DNA of 64,000 nt from Iodobacter sp025352645. GTDB taxonomy: Bacteria; Pseudomonadota; Gammaproteobacteria; Burkholderiales; Chitinibacteraceae. Below are positions 61,634-64,000 of this stretch, piece after piece (within the stretch, counting starts at the first letter, position 1; each line of letters opens with the position of its first letter). The DNA is taken from contig NZ_JAWQUO010000017.1 in the NCBI RefSeq assembly GCF_033446605.1, positions 48,613 to 112,612 of the forward strand. Direction: 5' to 3'. A program made the translations under genes and the position numbers. The notes beneath the pieces were generated by a model that did not search any database, was not told where the DNA came from, and saw nothing but the letters and a program-made list of their open reading frames with translations.

Positions 61634-62377
61634 CTCTTTATTTGGTTTAATCCAGCGATATAGCCAGTAAACATAGCCCGATATGCCGTAGCCAATAAAC
61701 ACGCAAAACAGCATCAGGGGTGGTTTGGCAACGATGATTAATAAGATCAACGTGGTAATTAATAGGGCAAAGAAGGGCACGGTTCTACGCATATGCAGCT
61801 CTTTAAAGCTCCAAAAGCGTACATTAGAAACCATGGTAAGCCCTGCAAACAGGGTAAACATGAGGGCCAGATAAGGTAATGCACCACTGATAGGGGTGAG
61901 CTCCTCTGCGTATTCATGGCTAATCCACACCAACCCCGCCACCATGGCCGCAGCAGCAGGGGATGGCAGGCCTTGAAACCAGCGCTTATCCACCACCTCA
62001 ATATTGGCATTAAAGCGCGCCAGCCGCATTGCAGCCCCTGCACAATAGATAAACGCCGCTATCCAGCCCAGCTTGCCAAAATCACGCAACATCCATTCAT
62101 ACGCCACTAGCGCAGGGGCCACGCCAAAGCTCACCATGTCGGATAGCGAATCAAACTGCGCACCAAACTCCGATTGCGTATGGGTTAAACGCGCCACTCG
62201 GCCATCCAGACCATCCAGCACCATGGCAATAAAAATGGCGACGGCGGCTTGATCAAAATTCTTATTCATCGCCTGCACAATGGCGTAAAAGCCAGCAAAC
62301 AGAGCGGCAAGGGTAAACAGATTGGGGAGCAAATAAATGCTTTGGCGGCGTAGATTATGTGGGCGTTGGAATTGCAT
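61631..62377 (-). CDS. pssA: CDP-diacylglycerol--serine O-phosphatidyltransferase
   Basis: A 248-residue inner-membrane enzyme with about eight hydrophobic segments. The CDP-alcohol transferase motif is DGLDGRVARLTHTQSEFG followed by FDSLSD, near residues 57-82. It makes phosphatidylserine from CDP-diacylglycerol and serine. The divergent psd gene carries the next step. Its stop codon coincides with the terminus of a palindromic repeat, so the C-terminal end may have been reset by insertion. Confidence 0.93.
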   Translation of the reverse strand: MQFQRPHNLRRQSIYLLPNLFTLAALFAGFYAIVQAMNKNFDQAAVAIFIAMVLDGLDGRVARLTHTQSEFGAQFDSLSDMVSFGVAPALVAYEWMLRDFGKLGWIAAFIYCAGAAMRLARFNANIEVVDKRWFQGLPSPAAAAMVAGLVWISHEYAEELTPISGALPYLALMFTLFAGLTMVSNVRFWSFKELHMRRTVPFFALLITTLILLIIVAKPPLMLFCVFIGYGISGYVYWLYRWIKPNKE

Positions 62378-62486
62378 TCAGTGATGCCTCGCAAAAATGA
62401 GATCTAATTGTAGCTGAGGAAGCCGCGAAGCAAGTTTTGCTTGGCAAGCTATGCGTTATAATCTGCCGTTTAATGTCTGCTGGGGA

Positions 62487-63332
62487 ATGCCTGTGTCAGA
62501 GCGTTTGTTTGTTCTTTTGCAACACGTACTACCCAAAGTCGCACTGACGCAATTATTGGGCCTATTTGCTGGCTTAAAAGCAGGCGGTTTAACTCAGCGG
62601 GTGATCCGCTGGTTTATTGGTCAATATAAAGTCAATATGAGCGAGGCGGCTGATTCTGATCCGATTGCATTCGCCACCTTTAATGATTTTTTTACCCGAG
62701 CCCTAAAGCCGGGTGTGCGCCCTATTCATACGACGCGCTTTGTTAGCCCGGTGGATGGCGCAATTAGCCAGCTTGGGGCGATTAAACAAGAGCAAATTTT
62801 TCAAGCTAAGGGCAGGGATTACTCTGCCACCGCCTTATTAGGTGGAGATCCAGCCTTGGCTAAGCCGTTTATCAACGGCAACTTTGCCACCATCTATCTC
62901 AGCCCACGTGATTACCACCGCATTCATATGCCTTGTGATGGTTGGTTGACACAAATGATTTATGTGCCTGGCGAGCTGTTCTCTGTGAACCCCGCTACTG
63001 CACGTGGTGTTGATGCGCTGTTCGCTCGCAATGAGCGTGTGGTTTGTATGTTTGAATCCGATTTTGGCCCCTTTGCGCTAGTACTGGTGGGGGCAACCAT
63101 TGTGGGGAGTATGGCCACATCCTGGCACGGAGTGGTGAACCCACCGCGCAGCAAAACGGTACGCCGCTGGGATTACACTGGGCAAAATATTGAGCTGAAA
63201 AAAGGCGAAGAAATGGGCCGATTCCTGCTTGGCTCCACCGTGGTGATGCTGTTCCCCAAAGGCAAATGCCGCTTCAGCCCATTCTGGGTGGCAGAACGCG
63301 CGGTGCAGATGGGCGAGAAGATGGGCGATTGA
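62487..63332 (+). CDS. psd: Phosphatidylserine decarboxylase proenzyme
   Basis: A 281-residue proenzyme. YLSPRDYHRIHMP near 143 and FARNERVVCMFESDFGP precede VGATIVGS; the self-cleavage motif LGST is near 252, where Ser becomes the pyruvoyl group. It decarboxylates phosphatidylserine to phosphatidylethanolamine at the inner membrane. ATG at 62487 is given, but GTG at 62493 has a better spaced GGGGA and may be the true start. Confidence 0.93.
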   Translation: MPVSERLFVLLQHVLPKVALTQLLGLFAGLKAGGLTQRVIRWFIGQYKVNMSEAADSDPIAFATFNDFFTRALKPGVRPIHTTRFVSPVDGAISQLGAIKQEQIFQAKGRDYSATALLGGDPALAKPFINGNFATIYLSPRDYHRIHMPCDGWLTQMIYVPGELFSVNPATARGVDALFARNERVVCMFESDFGPFALVLVGATIVGSMATSWHGVVNPPRSKTVRRWDYTGQNIELKKGEEMGRFLLGSTVVMLFPKGKCRFSPFWVAERAVQMGEKMGD

Positions 63333-63342
63333 TGGGCTGATT

Positions 63343-63380
63343 ATGCCCATATTGGGTATTGTCATGCCCAATATGGGCAT
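63343..63380. terminator. Hairpin after psd
   Basis: ATGCCCATATTGGG and CCCAATATGGGCAT form a perfect 14-bp stem around 10 bases, 11 bp after the psd stop. No T-run follows. It may terminate or stabilise the psd transcript and the convergent transcript. Confidence 0.6.
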
Positions 63381-63435
63381 GTAGGGCTTAAAACTTACTG
63401 AGTGATTCGGCATATGCGCTGGTTTTAAGTCCAAA

Positions 63436-63878
63436 TCATTTCAAGGTGCATGCTTGTTTTTCTTCAGCAGTTCTATTATCTACATACTTAATACCTTGAT
63501 ACTCGCCACTATGCTCGGTAATAGTGATTTTTCCCGATTCAAGCCAAAAAATCATTTTTTTTGCTTCATACGCAATAGCTGGATATAGATCGCCTATTAG
63601 CTCTGATTGTTGTTTAGAATTGAGTTCGTACCATTTATCCACCTCATACTTCTGGTGAGGGACGGTGATGGCGAGTCCATATCCCAAACCAATACTGTCT
63701 AAGAAATTGTAGCCATCACAGTAGAGTTCATAGAGTTGTTTAATATATTTATGTACGTCGCAAGGGCGATCTATAACATTTTGAAGAACGTTTTTTAAAG
63801 ACCACTCATAGCATTTTCCAATATCAATATATTTACGAAGTATTTTTTCTGCTTCGTATAGGGATGATTGAGTTTGAT
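63436..63878 (-). pseudogene. Hypothetical protein gene, 5' end cut off by IS21-family element
   Basis: About 147 codons remain, reading ...SLYEAEKILRKYIDIGKCYEW to the stop, with the block GYNFLDSIGLGYGLAITVPHQKYEVDKWYEL and a charged C terminus. The reading frame continues upstream into insertion-sequence DNA (residues such as IGRVGQISIGVN come from the IS end), so the original start is missing. No family is recognised. Whether the fused frame is expressed is unknown. Confidence 0.6.
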
Positions 63879-64000
63879 TGTTCACGCCGATTGAAATTTG
63901 ACCCACCCTGCCGATCGAATTTTGACCCAGGGCCGAGCGTTGCTTTTTATCGGAGCAACTGTGGATAAGTCTAGCAAATAGCGGGCCACTCACCCGCTAT
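63879..64000. mobile_element. End of an IS21-family insertion sequence (continues beyond window)
   Basis: The sequence TGTTCACGCCGATTG begins the terminus, followed by two spaced repeats of the type GATTGAAATTTGACCCA and GATCGAATTTTGACCCA. Tandem terminal repeats of this GGGTCAAA...ATCGGC type are characteristic of IS21-family elements. The body with istA/istB would lie to the right, outside the window. The exact boundary is inferred. Confidence 0.7.

Overview
The window reads as a chromosomal segment of a violacein-producing betaproteobacterium of the Neisseriales, most likely Iodobacter or a close relative. The evidence is a complete vioABCDE cluster, pilMNOPQ-aroK-aroB behind a divergent PBP1a gene, glyQ/glyS, an arcDABC operon, and moderate rather than high GC, which argues against Chromobacterium and Janthinobacterium. 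The genus is an inference. No rRNA, tRNA or CRISPR array was seen.

Layout. 0.2-4.2 kb: polyamine/gamma-glutamyl genes (PuuA-like synthetase, a class I amidotransferase, PuuD-like hydrolase, PuuR-like regulator). 4.2-7.4 kb: a small operon of a 2-oxoglutarate/Fe(II) dioxygenase, a LysE exporter and a ThrH-like phosphatase, divergent from a LysR regulator; it looks like amino-acid hydroxylation and export. 7.4-13.1 kb: arcDABC (arginine deiminase pathway, minus strand), with long repeats between arcA, arcB and arcC. 13.1-14.6 kb: a gene-poor, AT-rich regulatory stretch. 14.6-21.9 kb: vioABCDE, closed by a strong terminator and facing a MATE exporter. 23.9-34.4 kb: a TrkA-type potassium channel pair, yaaA, a FixJ/FixL-like two-component pair, D-lactate dehydrogenase, an RRM protein, an NAD-binding SDR and Slt. 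34.7-49.9 kb: a large hybrid histidine kinase, glyQ, a lipoprotein, glyS, gmhB, plsC, a YgjP-like metallopeptidase, nnrDE, a YcgR-like PilZ protein, a nucleotidyltransferase-like protein and PBP1a. 50.2-57 kb: pilMNOPQ, aroK, aroB. 57-63.3 kb: yihY, wrbA, a DUF2069 protein, leuA, pssA, psd. The right edge carries the end of an IS21-family element that interrupts a hypothetical gene.

Main unusual points. (1) leuA encodes an isopropylmalate synthase with an extra N-terminal Cro/YdaS-like helix-turn-helix. Its promoter region holds two GACA-N3-TGTC dyads, one over a TTGACA -35 box, and a second good ribosome site lies before the conventional LeuA start. This suggests a self-regulating enzyme-repressor with two protein forms. 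(2) Two small transposon-like elements (180 and 171 bp) have the same 21-bp terminal inverted repeats, perfect 8-bp target duplications and different palindromic interiors. (3) A composite repeat of up to about 350 bp lies just 3' of puuA, arcA and arcB. (4) GTAGGGTGGGC-type palindromes are scattered between genes; one supplies the stop codon of pssA. (5) The dioxygenase/LysE/ThrH operon may make a hydroxylated amino acid.
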